Source: Pseudomonadota bacterium (GTDB lineage Bacteria; Desulfobacterota; Binatia; Binatales; Binataceae). From it: 47,875 nt of DNA. Location: the NCBI GenBank assembly GCA_021323675.1, contig JAJPKP010000074.1, positions 1 through 47,875 of the forward strand, read 5' to 3'. The notes beneath the pieces were generated by a model. It was given only the letters and a program-made list of their open reading frames with translations, did no database searches and was not told the DNA's origin. The translations under genes were made by a program, and so were the position numbers. Below, piece by piece: positions 45,685-47,875 of the stretch. Numbering within the stretch: the first letter of the stretch is position 1; each line of letters starts with the position of its first letter.

Positions 45685-47875
45685 ATGGCAGTTTCCATCA
45701 CGCCGACGGATTCCGAAGCGATCTCGAAGCTGATCGCGCAGTATGCATGCGGGCCGATCAAGTTCATGGGCGCGGAGGAGGCGCTCTACGAGCGCCATCT
45801 GCTCTTCGACAACGTGGTGGATACCGCGCGGGCGACGCCTCGCGACCGTTATGAAGCGGTCGCGCGTTCGGTGCGCGACGTGTTGTCGCAGCGCTGGGTA
45901 CGCACCGAGCAGACCTACGATCGGGAGAATCCCAAGCGCATTTACTACCTGTCGATCGAATTCCTGCTTGGCCGCTCGCTTGCCAGTAATATCGAGAATC
46001 TGATGCTTGCCCCCGCCACCCGGCAGTTGATCGAGGAAAAGAGCCTCGATTGGGTCCGTCTCCTCGAGCAGGAGCCCGACGCTGGTCTGGGAAACGGCGG
46101 TCTGGGGCGCTTGGCGGCATGCTTTCTGGATTCGATGGCGACGATGGCGCTACCGGCAATGGGTTACGGGTTGCGCTACGAATTCGGGATGTTCCGGCAG
46201 TCAATCGTCGACGGATGGCAGCAGGAACAGCCGGACAATTGGCTCAGGCGGCCGGACCCATGGCAGGTTGCACGACCGCATGAACGGGTCGAGGTGAAAG
46301 CGAATTGCTGTTTCGAGATTGCACGCGGAAGATTGCAGGCGGAGCTCGGAGTTCCATCAACCCTGCAAGGCATACCGCACGACCTGCCCGTAGTGGGATA
46401 TGGCGGCCGTACCATCAACACTCTCCGGCTATGGACCGCCGCGTCGCCGGGCTATTTCGATTTGCAGGAATTCAACCACGGAGACTTTGTCGGCGCGCTT
46501 GCAAAAAAGCTTGCAGCCGAGACGCTGACGCGCGTGCTCTATCCCGACGACTCGACCAGCTTCGGACAGGGGCTTCGCTTCGTGCAGGAGTATTTTCTGG
46601 TCGCGTGCTCGCTTGCCGACATTGTGCGCAGGTTCCGGTTTAGAAACGCCGATTGGAACGCGCTCCCCGACAAGGTCGCCATCCAGCTCAATGATACCCA
46701 TCCCGCCCTGGCAGTGGCGGAGCTGATGCGGATTCTGCTCGACGAAGCCCGCTTGGGATGGGACGAGGCGTGGGATCTAACCCGCCGCACCCTCGCCTAC
46801 ACCAATCATACGCTTTTGCCCGAAGCGCTCGAAAAATGGCCTGTTGAGTGGTTCGAGATGCTGATACCTCGCCATCTCGAAATCATCTACGAGATCAATC
46901 GGCGGCTGCTCGATGAGGTGCGCACGCGCTTCCCCGGCGACGAGTTCCGCGTCGAACGTGTCAGCCTGATCGAGGAAGGATCGGGCAAGCATGTGCGGAT
47001 GGCGAATCTTGCCATCGCGGGATCGCACAGCACCAACGGTGTCGCGCAGATTCATTCCGAACTGCTCCGCACCACCACGGTCAAGGATCTGGCCGAGATG
47101 TATCCTGAACGGTTCAATAACAAGACCAATGGAGTTACGCCGCGTCGATGGCTGCTGCTGGCGAATCCTGCGCTCGCCCGGACAATCACGGAGGCGATTG
47201 GCGACGGCTGGATCATCGACCTGGAACAGTTAACGAAGCTAAGACCGCTTGCAGAGGACGGAGGCTTTCGCGCTCGTTTTCGAGCGGCGAAGCGCGAGGC
47301 GAAGCTGCGCTTCTCCGACTGGCTCCAATCCGCCTACAACCTGAGCGCCGACCCGGATACGATTTTCGACTGCCAGGTCAAGCGCATCCACGAGTACAAG
47401 CGGCAGTTGCTCAATGCGCTGCGGATCGTCGTGCTGTACAATCGGCTGCGCGAAAATCCCGGCCTGGCGGTCCCGCCGCGGACATTCTTCTTCGCCGGCA
47501 AGGCCGCTCCCGCCTATCATCTCGCCAAGGTCATCATCAAATTCATCAACAACCTTGCGGGCACGATTGACGGCGATCCTGCGATGCGCGGACGGCTCAA
47601 GGTGCTGTTTCTGCCCGAGTACGATGTCTCCCTTGCCGAGCGCCTGATTCCCGCGAGCGACGTTTCCAATCAGATTTCGACGGCGGGTTATGAAGCGAGC
47701 GGCACCAGCAACATGAAGTTCATGATGAACGGAGCGCTGACGATCGGAACACGCGACGGCGCGACCATCGAGATGGCCCAGGAGGCCGGCGAAGAGAACA
47801 TGTTTTTGTTCGGCCTGACGGCGGATCAGGTCGCGAACAGCCGCGGCTGGTACAATCCGGGCTGGCATTACGCCA
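45685..47875 (+). CDS. glgP: glycogen/starch/alpha-glucan phosphorylase (C-terminus cut by window edge)
   Basis: Releases glucose-1-phosphate from alpha-1,4-glucans, using PLP. The 730 visible residues of about 830 start at ATG 45685 with CAGGAG upstream. RIYYLSIEFLLGRSL, GLGNGGLGRLAACFLDSMAT, QLNDTHPALAVAEL, VTPRRWL, KRIHEYKRQLLN and GYEASGTSNMKFMMNGA (PLP Lys) are all present. It is monocistronic in view; 179 bp precede it without a convincing promoter. Confidence 0.95.
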   Translation, partial: MAVSITPTDSEAISKLIAQYACGPIKFMGAEEALYERHLLFDNVVDTARATPRDRYEAVARSVRDVLSQRWVRTEQTYDRENPKRIYYLSIEFLLGRSLASNIENLMLAPATRQLIEEKSLDWVRLLEQEPDAGLGNGGLGRLAACFLDSMATMALPAMGYGLRYEFGMFRQSIVDGWQQEQPDNWLRRPDPWQVARPHERVEVKANCCFEIARGRLQAELGVPSTLQGIPHDLPVVGYGGRTINTLRLWTAASPGYFDLQEFNHGDFVGALAKKLAAETLTRVLYPDDSTSFGQGLRFVQEYFLVACSLADIVRRFRFRNADWNALPDKVAIQLNDTHPALAVAELMRILLDEARLGWDEAWDLTRRTLAYTNHTLLPEALEKWPVEWFEMLIPRHLEIIYEINRRLLDEVRTRFPGDEFRVERVSLIEEGSGKHVRMANLAIAGSHSTNGVAQIHSELLRTTTVKDLAEMYPERFNNKTNGVTPRRWLLLANPALARTITEAIGDGWIIDLEQLTKLRPLAEDGGFRARFRAAKREAKLRFSDWLQSAYNLSADPDTIFDCQVKRIHEYKRQLLNALRIVVLYNRLRENPGLAVPPRTFFFAGKAAPAYHLAKVIIKFINNLAGTIDGDPAMRGRLKVLFLPEYDVSLAERLIPASDVSNQISTAGYEASGTSNMKFMMNGALTIGTRDGATIEMAQEAGEENMFLFGLTADQVANSRGWYNPGWHYA

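Overview
This is a high-GC bacterial chromosome segment made up of ordinary chromosomal genes in long same-strand blocks. I see no insertion sequence, CRISPR array, prophage or plasmid function. The gene content is a Gram-negative type II secretion cluster with gspN, several crotonases and acyl-CoA dehydrogenases, a two-subunit methylmalonyl-CoA mutase, and a threonine operon with an ApgM-like gene. This suggests an uncultured deltaproteobacterium-like lineage such as Binatota/Desulfobacterota relatives. The taxonomic call is inference only.

Layout. 1-2020 (minus): APH-type homoserine kinase, then a methylenetetrahydrofolate reductase running off the left edge. 2186-7993: thiol peroxidase, lipoprotein hydrolase, hisI-hisG, a divergent crotonase, a three-gene minus operon (80-aa protein, crotonase, 72-aa membrane protein) and a SmpA/OmlA-type lipoprotein. 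8153-17133 (plus): ten tightly packed type II secretion genes, gspE-F-G-H-I-J-K-L-M-N, without gspC or gspD. 17162-18745 (minus): crotonase and alpha/beta hydrolase. 18872-24059 (plus): exported protein, two ABC half-exporters and a tyrosine/dual-specificity phosphatase.

24112-37080 is a 13-kb minus-strand run. Its upstream part holds an MFS transporter, an alanine-type aminotransferase, hom, thrC, an ApgM-like gene (proposed homoserine kinase family), a GlpX homologue with altered active-site residues, a lipoprotein and a crotonase. After a 152-bp gap with palindromes come an acyl-CoA dehydrogenase, the methylmalonyl-CoA mutase large and small subunits, and a second acyl-CoA dehydrogenase. 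The run joins threonine synthesis to acyl-CoA and propionate-type metabolism. 37375-47875 (plus): ABC1/UbiB kinase, an acyl-CoA dehydrogenase-like protein without the usual catalytic motif, inositol monophosphatase, a membrane acyltransferase, tRNA-Arg(CCG), a small exported protein, an AHSA1/SRPBCC protein behind a promoter with a palindrome, a class-C beta-lactamase-fold serine hydrolase, and a glycogen phosphorylase cut by the right edge.

I found no clear new multi-gene system. The best leads are the GlpX-like protein (D186A and E213Q relative to E. coli GlpX) inside a threonine operon that itself sits in a genome with a second, unrelated homoserine kinase; a lipoprotein hydrolase with Asp at the nucleophile position; a terminator in the leader of the MFS gene; and the secreted-protein/ABC/phosphatase block.
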